Shown here in pieces: positions 9,051 to 18,103 of a stretch of DNA of 64,000 nucleotides. A model generated the notes under the pieces. That model did not search any database. It was not told the DNA's origin and worked only from the letters and a program-made list of their open reading frames with translations. A program made the position numbers and the translations under genes. Source of the stretch: an uncultured delta proteobacterium (lineage in GTDB: Bacteria > Desulfobacterota > Desulfobulbia > Desulfobulbales > Desulfocapsaceae). The first letter of the stretch is position 1. The number at the start of each line of letters is the position of its first letter. The stretch covers positions 1 through 64,000 of the forward strand of contig CAIQWD010000023.1 of the NCBI GenBank assembly GCA_903875445.1, in the 5' to 3' direction.

Positions 9051-9482
9051 TTAAAACGGAACTTCCTCACCGGTACCGGTCCCTCCCATCATTCCTCCGA
9101 ACGGTTCCGGCGGTAGTGGTGGTTGCTCAAACCCCCCGCTACCTCCACCATCACTGGCGCGTGGTGTCAGATTTTGGATGGTTGCAGCAATAATTTCTGT
9201 AGTATAGCGGTCAACACCGGTCTGATCTTTCCATTTCCGGGTCTGCAACCTTCCCTCCAGATAAACCTTTGAGCCTTTAGAGAGATAGTTGCCGCAAAAT
9301 TCGGCACTTTTATCCCAGACAATCACCCGGTGCCATTCCGTTTCATCCTGCATATTACCGTCGCGATCTTTCCACTTTCTGTTGGTGGCGACGCTTAAAG
9401 TGGCTACAGCTGTTCCGCTTTGAGTGTAGCGAATCTCCGGATCGGAACCGAGATTTCCAATAAGTATAACCTTGTTGACCAT
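9051..9482 (-). CDS. ssb: single-stranded DNA-binding protein
   Basis: This 143-residue SSB has an OB-fold over residues 1-108 (VNKVILIGNLGSDPEIRYTQSGTAV, WKDRDG, EGRLQTRKW). A Gly/Pro-rich linker and the acidic C-terminal tip EEVPF, which docks repair and replication enzymes, follow. The tip ends in VPF, against DIPF in E. coli. It acts as a tetramer on single-stranded DNA in replication and repair. It is monocistronic, with its own terminator. Confidence 0.95.
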   Translation of the reverse strand: MVNKVILIGNLGSDPEIRYTQSGTAVATLSVATNRKWKDRDGNMQDETEWHRVIVWDKSAEFCGNYLSKGSKVYLEGRLQTRKWKDQTGVDRYTTEIIAATIQNLTPRASDGGGSGGFEQPPLPPEPFGGMMGGTGTGEEVPF

Positions 9483-9625
9483 AATAGAATCCTCAGAGGG
9501 TAAAAGAATTTAAGGGAGCCGATAATTCCTAAGAATTGAATACTGCCAATATACGCAAGAATATAGAAAGAACAAGACCAAAATTATTTCTTACAGGCCG
9601 CGAATGACCGGCAATGAGCTGGATC

Positions 9626-10744
9626 TCAACGAACAGTGCGATCCAGCATCTTCGACAGGCCGCCTCTGTCGCCGGGCGTATAGCCCATCACCTCCCGCCA
9701 AATTTCATCGCTCTCCATACAGAAATATATGCACGTCCCGGCACTCGCCTTTTTCTGCAGGAGAGCAAAAATATGTTGATAAAGACGCACCCTGTTGAAT
9801 CGAAAATACCTCGCTTTGCCATCAAGGCCAGTGATGAATTCCTGATAATAGATTTTTGCCCCCGGAAAGCGCATGATACCGATTTCTTTTAAACTCGGGA
9901 TATAGCGCAGTGCTCCTAGAGAAATCCAGGCAATGGCCGAAGCCGGGATTTTTTCAAAAAGACGATCGATAGTTTCCGCATAGCCGCTCTGCCACCCCGG
10001 ATAGTCAATTATCGGATCAAAATGAAAGGCCAGGCGATACCCCCATTCAGCGCACTTTTGGGCCGCATCGAGCCGTTCCGCAAGAGTCGCCGACCGCAAT
10101 TCATATCTGGCCATGATTGGCGCAGCATTCAACGACCAGGCGATGATGGTTTTGCCGTTATGGTGAAGTCCTTGCAAATTGTCGATGACCGCGCTTTTGG
10201 TTTTCAATTCGAGTACTGCGTTGTCCCTCAGGGCTATAAACTCTACAAGAGGCCGACTGAGGCAGGTCAATCGGTCGATGGCGAGAGAATCTGTAAACTC
10301 GCCGGTGCCTATCCGAAAAAATTGTTGCGGATTTGCGGAGAGAGACTCGGAAAGTTCGTGGAAAAGCTGGTCGGTGTTAACATGGAAGGTTAGCCAGGGG
10401 GTATTGAGATAGGCCTGGAGAATACAATACACACAGTCAATTGGACAATTTGTTCCGGTATTTACAACCTGATAGTCGCAGCATTGGTATTCTCGGGTGC
10501 CGGGGCAAGGTTTGAAAAAAAGGCCACGGTTGTTGCACAGGTAGAGTTGCCTTTTGCCCATTGTCAGATTTTCGACAAAATTATCACCAAGATCGTTCGG
10601 TTTTTGCCGTTCCGGGACAAGGGTCCAGGGAAGATTGGCGCGAGCGAGAATTTCCTGAGTGTAATCGAGTTCGAGGCAGGGCTCCTCGACAAACAGCCTG
10701 TTGATGTAGCGGGAAGGATCCTTCCAGGTATGATTTTCAACCAT
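9626..10744 (-). CDS. spore photoproduct lyase-like radical SAM protein
   Basis: The 372-residue protein has the SPL-family radical SAM cluster motif C100-x3-C104-x2-C107 (NCPIDCVYC). A TIM-barrel follows with GTGEFTDSL and AWSLNA, and the C-terminal region ends in a YCMESDEIW-like segment. True SPL repairs the thymine dimer found in UV-irradiated spore DNA. Related proteins occur in non-sporulating bacteria, where their substrate is unknown. The genomic setting gives no spore genes. It is divergent from the rng gene. The family assignment is strong; the exact function is uncertain. Confidence 0.85.
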   Translation of the reverse strand: MVENHTWKDPSRYINRLFVEEPCLELDYTQEILARANLPWTLVPERQKPNDLGDNFVENLTMGKRQLYLCNNRGLFFKPCPGTREYQCCDYQVVNTGTNCPIDCVYCILQAYLNTPWLTFHVNTDQLFHELSESLSANPQQFFRIGTGEFTDSLAIDRLTCLSRPLVEFIALRDNAVLELKTKSAVIDNLQGLHHNGKTIIAWSLNAAPIMARYELRSATLAERLDAAQKCAEWGYRLAFHFDPIIDYPGWQSGYAETIDRLFEKIPASAIAWISLGALRYIPSLKEIGIMRFPGAKIYYQEFITGLDGKARYFRFNRVRLYQHIFALLQKKASAGTCIYFCMESDEIWREVMGYTPGDRGGLSKMLDRTVR

Positions 10745-10924
10745 TACATTCCTTTTAAGAACAAGTGAAGATCTTACAGTATGACCTTACTTATTGTTAT
10801 TTTTAAATAAATTAAATTTTATTAGCTGTGGCATTATACATTGTCTTTGCTGTATACTACAGAATTTAAAAAAATATATCCTTCCTTCTTTGGAAGTTAC
10901 TAGTTTTGTAAAAACGGTTAGAGA

Positions 10925-12421
10925 ATGGCTACTGAAATACTCATCAACGCGACAAGTTATGAGGTGCGTCTTGCCCTGGTTGAAGACGGCAATCTCAGCG
11001 AATTCCACATGCAGAGGCCCACTGAGAAAGGTCTCATGGGCAATGTCTACAAAGGCAAGGTGGTACGCGTGTTACCCGGAATGCAGGCGGCGTTTGTCGA
11101 TATTGGTCTGGAGCGCACCGGCTTTCTCTATGTCGATGACGTGTGTGTGTCATCCGACTCACCTGAATACAGCCCTTGTATCACCGATTGCGCACAAACC
11201 AACATTCGTGCCCAGGGGATGCATATTGAGGATATTCTTCGTGATGGCCAGGACATTCTTGTCCAGGTCAGTAAGGATCCGATCGGCACCAAAGGTGCAA
11301 GACTCACCTGTCACATTACCTTGCCTTGTCGTAATCTTGTCTTTATCCCGCTTACCGATCATATCGGGGTTTCACGGAAAATCGAGGATGAAGAGATCAG
11401 GACACAACTGAAAAATCTTATCGAGGAGATTCGGCCTCAAGGCTCCGGCTTTATCGTCCGGACCGTTGCCGAACACGCCAATGGGGAAGAGCTTGAGGCC
11501 GACATGGAATACCTCATGCTCCTCTGGGAGGGTATTGTCGACCGGTCTTTGCATATGGAAGCACCATCCTTGGTGCACGAGGACCTCGATATCACCCTGC
11601 GTTCGATTCGCGATTTTTTTACGAGAGATGTCGATGCGTTGATCATCGATGATCAACAAGCATATGAGAAGCTTCTTGCCCATGTCAAGACCTTTGCCCC
11701 CTTGCTGGCCGAAAAGATTATCCTTTATAAGGACAGCACCCCTCTCTTTGAGGCAAATAACATCGAGGTGGAGATCTCCCGGGCGATTGAAAAAAAGGTC
11801 TGGCTGCGATCCGGGGGTTATATCATTATTGAAAGCACCGAGGCTCTGTCGGTAATAGACGTAAATACAGGAAGATATGTTGGAAAAAGTGACCTCAACG
11901 ACACAATTTTCAAAACCAACATGGAAGCAGCCATTGAAATTGCCTACCAGCTGCGACTGAGAAATATCGGTGGGATTATTATCATTGATTTCATTGACAT
12001 GGAAGACGATCGACATCGGGAGGAGCTCTATTCCACTTTCAAGGAGGCTGTGAAAAAAGACAAGAGCCGAATCAACATTCTCAAACTCTCCGAATTCGGT
12101 CTTGTGCAAATGACCCGCAAAAGGAACAGTGAAAATTTGCACCAGTTGATGTGTGAACCCTGCCACTATTGTGCCGGCGAAGGTATGATAAAATCACGAC
12201 GGACCATTTGTTACGATATTTTTAGAAAGATTACCAGGCATTCACGAAAACATAAGGGCAACACTATCACCTTGCGGGTCCACCCAAAATTGGCTGATCT
12301 CCTCCATAATGAAGAGGAGCAGACAAGAACACGGGTCGAAAAAGATATCGGCAAACGGATTATTGTTGCCGCTTCAAAAGACCTGCATATAGAAAAATAT
12401 GAAATAATCTGGCAAAAATAG
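10925..12421 (+). CDS. rng: ribonuclease E/G family protein
   Basis: This 498-residue protein is close to the length of RNase G and lacks the long C-terminal scaffold of RNase E. It has an S1 domain (GNVYKGKVVRVLPGMQAAFVDIG), the catalytic acidic sites VIDVNTGRYVGK and IIIDFIDME, and the Zn-link cysteines C413 and C416 (CHYCAGEG). The enzyme cuts AU-rich single-stranded RNA from 5'-monophosphate ends in rRNA and tRNA maturation and mRNA decay. A long AT-rich region lies upstream. The M23 peptidase gene follows 42 bases later. Confidence 0.92.
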   Translation: MATEILINATSYEVRLALVEDGNLSEFHMQRPTEKGLMGNVYKGKVVRVLPGMQAAFVDIGLERTGFLYVDDVCVSSDSPEYSPCITDCAQTNIRAQGMHIEDILRDGQDILVQVSKDPIGTKGARLTCHITLPCRNLVFIPLTDHIGVSRKIEDEEIRTQLKNLIEEIRPQGSGFIVRTVAEHANGEELEADMEYLMLLWEGIVDRSLHMEAPSLVHEDLDITLRSIRDFFTRDVDALIIDDQQAYEKLLAHVKTFAPLLAEKIILYKDSTPLFEANNIEVEISRAIEKKVWLRSGGYIIIESTEALSVIDVNTGRYVGKSDLNDTIFKTNMEAAIEIAYQLRLRNIGGIIIIDFIDMEDDRHREELYSTFKEAVKKDKSRINILKLSEFGLVQMTRKRNSENLHQLMCEPCHYCAGEGMIKSRRTICYDIFRKITRHSRKHKGNTITLRVHPKLADLLHNEEEQTRTRVEKDIGKRIIVAASKDLHIEKYEIIWQK

Positions 12422-12463
12422 GATTTTCCTTCAGCGCCAGCCATCTCAGCGTAAGGACAAAGC

Positions 12464-13843
12464 TTGACAATGGCCTTGAGTAGCAGCAAATATTATAACA
12501 ATTTCAGATTACTATCAATCATTTTGGGTGTCGTTTTCGGAGCTGCCGGAATTGTCGTATTTCTTCTTTTTTTTGAAGGAGAAAGTCCGGTGGTAAGCCT
12601 TGAACAAACCTCAGATTATATCGGCAAAAAGGGCACAATTCACTATTCCGCAAGTGATGGAAAAAGTGGCCTGCGCAGTATTATTATATGGGGATCACAG
12701 GGAAATTTGAACAAAGTTTTGCATTCAGTCACCTTTCCACGGTCTTCATACCTCGGCAAGATCGGTCGGGCCGAGGCAATGGAAACTGTGACCTTTGACA
12801 CTAAGAAAGAAGGATTCATCGACGGCCCCATGAGCATCACATTTGAGGCCAGGGATTATTCCCTTCGAGGATGGCTGCAGGGCAACAAGACCATTGTCAA
12901 CAAAGAAGTAACTGTCGATACCGTTCCACCACAACTGCAGATTCTGCAGAGCGAAAAGTATATTTCCCCTGGTGGTGCAGGAATTGCCATTTACCATATT
13001 CCTAATAAAAAGTGCACGAGTGGGGTAACGATTAATGGTCGATTTCACCCCGGTTTCCTCTTGGGTGATGGGAAGCCGGATACCTATATCTCCTATTTCG
13101 CACTGCCATACGATGCTAAGAAGATCGACAGTTTGATAGTCTCTGCCGTAGATTTGGCAGGAAACGAGATGATCGTTCCCTTCACCACTACTTACAAAAG
13201 TAGTGCACAAAAAACTGACACGATTACATTAAGCGACAGTTTCATCGGCACCAAAGTCCCTGAATTTCAGCAACACTACCCGGAAATGAAGGGAGAACTC
13301 ATTGACCAATATCTCTATACCAACACCACAGTAAGAGATCAGAACAACAAGAAGATCAGCGAACTCTGTCAGAGTCCTTTACCAAACAGGCTCTGGCAAG
13401 GCCATTTTTCAAGATTTGCCGGTAGTCCCAAGGCGGGGTTTGCCGATCACCGGAGTTATATGTATGGCGGCAAAATTATCGACAATCAAGTACATCTCGG
13501 TGTGGATATTGCTTCGACCAGTAGAGCTGAGGTGCGTGCTGCCAATAAAGGCAAGGTTGTCTTTGCCGACTATTTAGGTATATATGGCAACATGGTCATG
13601 ATCGATCACGGCCAGGGAATTTTCAGCCTGTATTCTCATATGAGTCAGATGAATGTTTCTCCCGGAAATGACGTTGACAAGAAGTCGGTTATCGGCTTAA
13701 CAGGCACCACGGGGATGGCCGGCGGGGATCACCTGCATTTCTCTATGCTCGTCAACGGGGTGTTTGTAATGCCCAAGGAGTGGTGGGACGAACATTGGAT
13801 TGAAGTGACCATAGAGGCGCCGCTCGCCCAGTCGAAATTTTAA
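12464..13843 (+). CDS. membrane-anchored M23-family peptidase
   Basis: The 459-residue protein has one N-terminal transmembrane segment (LLSIILGVVFGAAGIVVFLLFF), then about 300 residues of beta-rich periplasmic sequence, then an M23 (LytM) domain. The zinc ligands and catalytic histidines are visible as H344 and D348 (HLGVD) and H423-x-H425 (HLHF). It should therefore be an active peptidoglycan endopeptidase acting in the periplasm. Two starts are possible. The TTG at 12464 has an AAGGA site at ideal spacing and is used here. The ATG at 12470 is two codons later. It lies downstream of rng. Confidence 0.88.
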   Translation: MTMALSSSKYYNNFRLLSIILGVVFGAAGIVVFLLFFEGESPVVSLEQTSDYIGKKGTIHYSASDGKSGLRSIIIWGSQGNLNKVLHSVTFPRSSYLGKIGRAEAMETVTFDTKKEGFIDGPMSITFEARDYSLRGWLQGNKTIVNKEVTVDTVPPQLQILQSEKYISPGGAGIAIYHIPNKKCTSGVTINGRFHPGFLLGDGKPDTYISYFALPYDAKKIDSLIVSAVDLAGNEMIVPFTTTYKSSAQKTDTITLSDSFIGTKVPEFQQHYPEMKGELIDQYLYTNTTVRDQNNKKISELCQSPLPNRLWQGHFSRFAGSPKAGFADHRSYMYGGKIIDNQVHLGVDIASTSRAEVRAANKGKVVFADYLGIYGNMVMIDHGQGIFSLYSHMSQMNVSPGNDVDKKSVIGLTGTTGMAGGDHLHFSMLVNGVFVMPKEWWDEHWIEVTIEAPLAQSKF

Positions 13844-13863
13844 TGCCAGAAAAGATGGTAAGG

Positions 13864-14031
13864 CTAATCCTCAAAATCGTAGTCAGAGCGGCCACAGAGG
13901 GAACATCGGAGAGTCTGATCCTGCCGGTCAAAGATCCACTCCCATCCTTTTTCCTTAATCATCGCCTCTTGTTCGGTACCACAGTTTATGCAGATCCATC
14001 TGTCTCCTTCTTCAGTTTCAAATAAATGCAT
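13864..14031 (-). CDS. small zinc-ribbon protein (55 residues)
   Basis: A short frame on the minus strand begins with an ATG at 14031 preceded by a perfect AAGGAGGAA ribosome-binding site (14037-14044). It encodes 55 residues with two CxxC knuckles, C14/C17 (WICINCGTE) and C43/C46 (RCSLCGRSD), about 25 residues apart. Trp-rich and acidic residues lie between and after them. This is the layout of a small zinc ribbon or rubredoxin-like protein. It is convergent with the M23 peptidase and divergent from the LptF-like gene. The function is unknown; it resembles small metal-binding proteins of sulfate reducers only in general form. Confidence 0.75.
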   Translation of the reverse strand: MHLFETEEGDRWICINCGTEQEAMIKEKGWEWIFDRQDQTLRCSLCGRSDYDFED

Positions 14032-14194
14032 GGTGTTCCTCCTTAATATCTCAATTTTAAATTGTTTCCGGTTCTCATCTCCGCTACAACCGGAGTCAAG
14101 ATGCTGGTCTCGTCCCTTTGCAATCTCAGGGCTCGTTCCATGTACCTGAAAATAATTAATCCTGCCCGAAATTTTTTTTGCAATTCTTATCTCG

Positions 14195-15664
14195 ATGGCG
14201 GCAATGAAGATATACTCTAAGACACCACAGCTTCTCTACAGTTATCTTGCAACGGAAATGCTTGCGCCATTTTTTGCAAGTTTTCTCATAATGAACTGTG
14301 TTTTTTTCCTGGCTAAGCTCATCCCCTTTCTGAATTTTGTCCTTGATCTTAATATTGGTTTCTCAGATTTTATTCGTCTATATTCTTACCTTTTTCCAAA
14401 TATCTTTCTTTACACACTGCCCATGGCGGCCATGATGGGGATAACTATCGGATTTGCCAGATTATCAAGCGATTCCGAAATACTTGCCCTGAAAGCATGC
14501 GGAATAAGCATTTACCAAATCCTGCCACCTGTTGTCATCGTGGCATCTCTCATCGCTCTCTTGACAAGCTATTTTTCCATCACGCTGATTCCTGTGAGTG
14601 AAATAGCAATGAAACAGCTCACCTACCAATTGCTTAAGGAAAAAATCAATGAGGGTGTCAAGGAACATGTTTTCACCGAAGCCTTGGGGGAAGTTGTCGT
14701 ATATATTGATAAAATTGATAAATCAACAGGAGAATGGCATAATGTTTGGGTCTCGGATTCCCGGGGCGTAGACAACCCCATGATTACCATGGCCACCACT
14801 GGTTCGATGACGAGCAATATCTCCAACATGATGGTGTCCATCATTCTGCGAAATGGCAGTCTCCATCGTCCTGGTACTGAAAATGCGCAAATTGTCGAGT
14901 TTGAACAGTATCAAATTAATATCCCACTCAAGCTGCCGAACGGCAATACTACCTTGAAAAAGTCTGCCTTATCCATGAAGAAGTTACGGAAGGAGGCGCA
15001 ACTTACCAAAATAGAGGCGGACAAACGGAAATACCTAATCGAAGCCCATAGAAGACTTGTCTTGCCCGTAGGTTGCCTGATGATTAGTTTGATTGGCCTG
15101 CCTCTTGGTCTCCAGGCCCGTCCCGGCAAGAAGGCTATCGGCATCCAAGCGGGATTGGCTATCTTTGTTCTCTATTACGTCTTTTTAACCTTCAGTAGGA
15201 CACTTGCGGAAGAGGGCGTTCTTCCGGTCCCGATAGCCATGTGGGCACCTAACACCTTTTTCTTTGTTCTTGCTCTTATTTGGATAGTGAGAATTGCCAA
15301 TGAAAAACCGCTTATTCCTGAAGCCATTAGACTATTTTCACAGAAGGTATGGGGAAAAATTACCGCGCCGATTATCTTAATCGCAAAGACAATATTAAAA
15401 CGATGGCGGCGAGTACCAAGAGAGAGCAATGGAACAAACTCGGGAAAGGATCTTAACATGTACGAAAATGCCATCACAGGCAATCCCAAAAGCCTGGTGT
15501 TTCATGTACCGTCTTGCGAATACTATAACTGCAAAAATTGCACTCTCTTTTTTAAAGATATTGATGTCGCTATTGATGCAGGATTTGAACCATGTCGATT
15601 TTGTGAGGATTTTATTGAAGAGTACCGGCAGCAAACTGCAGCGAATAAAGGAGAAAAGACATGA
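14195..15664 (+). CDS. LptF/LptG-family permease with C-terminal Ada-type metal-binding tail
   Basis: This 489-residue protein has six predicted membrane segments and the large periplasmic domain of the YjgP/YjgQ (LptF/LptG) family over residues 1-400. The family extracts LPS from the inner membrane with the LptB ATPase. Residues about 425-489 form an extra cytoplasmic domain with H437, C441, C446, C449, C467 and C470. This is the pattern of Ada-type metal-binding/HVPSC-NCKNC domains. An in-frame ATG at 15458 with AAAGGA seven bases upstream could let this tail be made separately. It overlaps nnr by 4 bases. The ATG at 14195 has no clear ribosome-binding site; one at 14204 is also possible. 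Confidence 0.85.
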   Translation: MAAMKIYSKTPQLLYSYLATEMLAPFFASFLIMNCVFFLAKLIPFLNFVLDLNIGFSDFIRLYSYLFPNIFLYTLPMAAMMGITIGFARLSSDSEILALKACGISIYQILPPVVIVASLIALLTSYFSITLIPVSEIAMKQLTYQLLKEKINEGVKEHVFTEALGEVVVYIDKIDKSTGEWHNVWVSDSRGVDNPMITMATTGSMTSNISNMMVSIILRNGSLHRPGTENAQIVEFEQYQINIPLKLPNGNTTLKKSALSMKKLRKEAQLTKIEADKRKYLIEAHRRLVLPVGCLMISLIGLPLGLQARPGKKAIGIQAGLAIFVLYYVFLTFSRTLAEEGVLPVPIAMWAPNTFFFVLALIWIVRIANEKPLIPEAIRLFSQKVWGKITAPIILIAKTILKRWRRVPRESNGTNSGKDLNMYENAITGNPKSLVFHVPSCEYYNCKNCTLFFKDIDVAIDAGFEPCRFCEDFIEEYRQQTAANKGEKT

Positions 15665-17274
15665 AACTGCCCACAGCACTTGAAATGCAAAAACTTGACA
15701 ACGCCGCAAGCATGGATTTCGGAATTCCGAGTATTGTCTTGATGGAAAATGCAGGGCTGGGAACGGTTAACATGATCGAAATGGAGCTTGGTCCGTGTAA
15801 GAACACCTTCGCTCTCATTTTTGTCGGCCCCGGAAACAACGGTGGCGACGGCTTGGTTATCGGCAGACATCTGCATCAACGGGGTTGCCAGCCGGTATTC
15901 TTTTTTCTCGTTAATCCTGACACTCTCAAGAAAGATGCGGCCGTAAATTTGGAAATTATTAAAAAACTTCGGCTACCTTTTCATATTATTGATAATAGAA
16001 AACGGGTTGAAACCATTCCCATTCTTTTACAGCAGTTTGAAACTCGAGGTCTCCCCTGCTATGTACTAGTAGACGCTATCTTTGGCATTGGCCTCGACCG
16101 GCAGGTGCGGGAACACTTCGCCGATACCATCAACCTGATAAACAAGCCGGGATTCGCTGGCAAAGTCCCAAGAGTTTCAGTTGACACCCCTTCCGGAATC
16201 GATTCCGATACCGGTAAAGTTTTAGGCACCTGTATACGTGCCGACTACACCGCCACATATTGTTGTGCCAAGCCCGGACATTTCATTCACGGCAGCTCTG
16301 AATGGACAGGCAAATTGGCTATAATCGATATCGGTATACCGCCGGAGGCCATTGAACGGGCCGGCATTGTCACAGAGCTTGCAACGATTGATACCTATCG
16401 GCACATAACCAAACCCTTACAACGCCAAAAAGCATCGCATAAGGGAACACATGGGCATCTCCTTATTCTTGCCGGGTCTCCCGGAAAAACTGGGGCAGCT
16501 ATTTTGGCAGCAAAGGGAGCTTTACGAACCGGAGCGGGATTGGTCAGTCTCTGTGTGCCGCATAACCTCAACCTGATTTATGAAACCACGCTGGTCGAGG
16601 CTATGACCATTCCCCTTCCGGGCAGTCCCGACACCCTGTCCATCGCCGATTGGAAGATTATTGCCGAAGCTGTTGCCAACAAACAGGGGGTGCTTATCGG
16701 ACCGGGGATAGGGCGAGATCAGCGAACGGCTGATCTGGTGATGCGTGTCTACCGGGAGGTCAAATGTCCCGTCATTTTTGACGCCGATGCCTTGAACGTT
16801 CTGGCCGATTACCAGGATGATCTGCACACTCCGGGAGGACCAAGGATCTTTACCCCACACCCTGGGGAACTCGCCAGATTATTGCAAAAAGAAGTTGCCG
16901 ATATCCAAGACAACCGGATCGATGCTGCTATGCTTGGCAGCAGTCTCTTCCGCAATGATATGCATGAAACTATTCTCGTCCTCAAGGGAGCAGGTACGAT
17001 TATTGCCGGTGGTGATGGCACCACCTTCATCAACACAACCGGTAATCCGGGAATGGCCACAGGTGGCATGGGTGATGTTTTAGGGGGAATGATCGGCGCA
17101 CTTGTCTGCCAGGGTTTGTCGCCGATGAATGCGGCAGTCGCCGGCGTGTTTTTGCACGGATTGGCAGCCGATATGCTGTATGAAGAGCGCGGCGTTGGCT
17201 TTCTTGCCTCCGAGGTCGCCGACACGATTCCTTTGGCGGTTATTGGCGGTTACCACCAGGCATCTCCTCGGTAA
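15661..17274 (+). CDS. nnr: bifunctional NAD(P)H-hydrate epimerase / ADP-dependent dehydratase
   Basis: The 537-residue protein joins two repair activities. The N-terminal YjeF_N epimerase domain (about 1-215) has GPGNNGGDGLV and VDTPSGIDSDTGKV. The C-terminal ribokinase-fold dehydratase (about 230-530) has HKGTHGHLLILAGSPGKTGA, FTPHPGELARLL and the substrate-binding GNPGMATGGMGDVLGG. Together they convert damaged hydrated NAD(P)H back to NAD(P)H in the cytoplasm. The start overlaps the LptF-like gene in an ATGA, so translation is probably coupled. Its length is as usual for fused Nnr proteins. Confidence 0.93.
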   Translation: MKLPTALEMQKLDNAASMDFGIPSIVLMENAGLGTVNMIEMELGPCKNTFALIFVGPGNNGGDGLVIGRHLHQRGCQPVFFFLVNPDTLKKDAAVNLEIIKKLRLPFHIIDNRKRVETIPILLQQFETRGLPCYVLVDAIFGIGLDRQVREHFADTINLINKPGFAGKVPRVSVDTPSGIDSDTGKVLGTCIRADYTATYCCAKPGHFIHGSSEWTGKLAIIDIGIPPEAIERAGIVTELATIDTYRHITKPLQRQKASHKGTHGHLLILAGSPGKTGAAILAAKGALRTGAGLVSLCVPHNLNLIYETTLVEAMTIPLPGSPDTLSIADWKIIAEAVANKQGVLIGPGIGRDQRTADLVMRVYREVKCPVIFDADALNVLADYQDDLHTPGGPRIFTPHPGELARLLQKEVADIQDNRIDAAMLGSSLFRNDMHETILVLKGAGTIIAGGDGTTFINTTGNPGMATGGMGDVLGGMIGALVCQGLSPMNAAVAGVFLHGLAADMLYEERGVGFLASEVADTIPLAVIGGYHQASPR

Positions 17275-17314
17275 GCCGTTGTTAAAATATATCGGTTAGA
17301 TAGCACACTACCAA

Positions 17315-18010
17315 CTACCATTCGATTGCTGGAAAACCATTTTCAACCAGGTATTGATTACATCGCCGAAACACCCCGGAACCGAGAAAACCCTTATGCG
17401 CCGACAATGGCGACGGGTGGCTGGTTGCCAGGATAAGGTGTTTCTCCCGGTCAATAAGGGCCGTTTTCTTCTGGGCAAAGGCCCCCCAAAGCATAAAGAC
17501 AACGTTCTCTTTTTTTCTGGAAATGGTTGCGATAATATCATCGGTTAATTGATGCCAGCCCAATCCGGCATGGGAATTCGGTTGCCTGGCAATAACCGTC
17601 AGGCTGGCATTGAGCAACAAGACGCCTTGAGCCGCCCACCTCGACAAATCAGTTTCGATACTCACCGGTCTGCCCTCGTATACACTGGCATTGACCTCCT
17701 GCAGGATATTGCGCAGGGATGGCGGCATGGGAATACCGCTCTTTACCGAGAAGCATAATCCATGTGCCTCCGGACCTTTTCCGGGATATTCATTGAAATA
17801 GGGATCCTGGCCAATGATCACCACTCGGGTTGCCGTAAGGCTTGTCTGGCGCATTGCTGAAAAAACATTCTCTCTTGCCGGATAAATCTTGTATCGAGTG
17901 TCTGGGGCTTCGTATGCCAACTTGACAAGTTTCTTATGCAGGCCTTGCTGCATCAAAGGCACATTTTCTTCCCAAAGCATTGATTCCGGCTGTTGTATTT
18001 GGCATTCCAT
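17315..18010 (-). CDS. ung: uracil-DNA glycosylase, family 1
   Basis: The 231-residue protein matches the length and motifs of family 1 UDG. It has the catalytic GQDPY, LLLNASLTV (usually LLLNTVLTV) and the DNA-intercalating loop HPSPLSAHKGF. It removes uracil from DNA to start base excision repair. The water-activating loop is unusual: after GQDPY comes FNEYPGKGPEAHGLCFSV where most members have HGPGQAHGLAFSV. It is convergent with nnr and lies downstream of the CheB-like gene. Confidence 0.92.
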   Translation of the reverse strand: MECQIQQPESMLWEENVPLMQQGLHKKLVKLAYEAPDTRYKIYPARENVFSAMRQTSLTATRVVIIGQDPYFNEYPGKGPEAHGLCFSVKSGIPMPPSLRNILQEVNASVYEGRPVSIETDLSRWAAQGVLLLNASLTVIARQPNSHAGLGWHQLTDDIIATISRKKENVVFMLWGAFAQKKTALIDREKHLILATSHPSPLSAHKGFLGSGVFRRCNQYLVENGFPAIEW

Positions 18011-18103
18011 ACGTTTCCCCGTGCTTGTCTCCCTGCACTTCGTGGGTATGTATTTTAAAGATTTTCAAAAGGACTGGTACCGACTATCCACCAATGAACG
18101 TAC

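Noticed and set aside
13843-14025. A plus-strand open frame of about 60 codons after the M23 gene.
   Set aside because: It overlaps the minus-strand zinc-ribbon gene, which has a strong ribosome-binding site and CxxC motifs; the plus-strand product has no such features.
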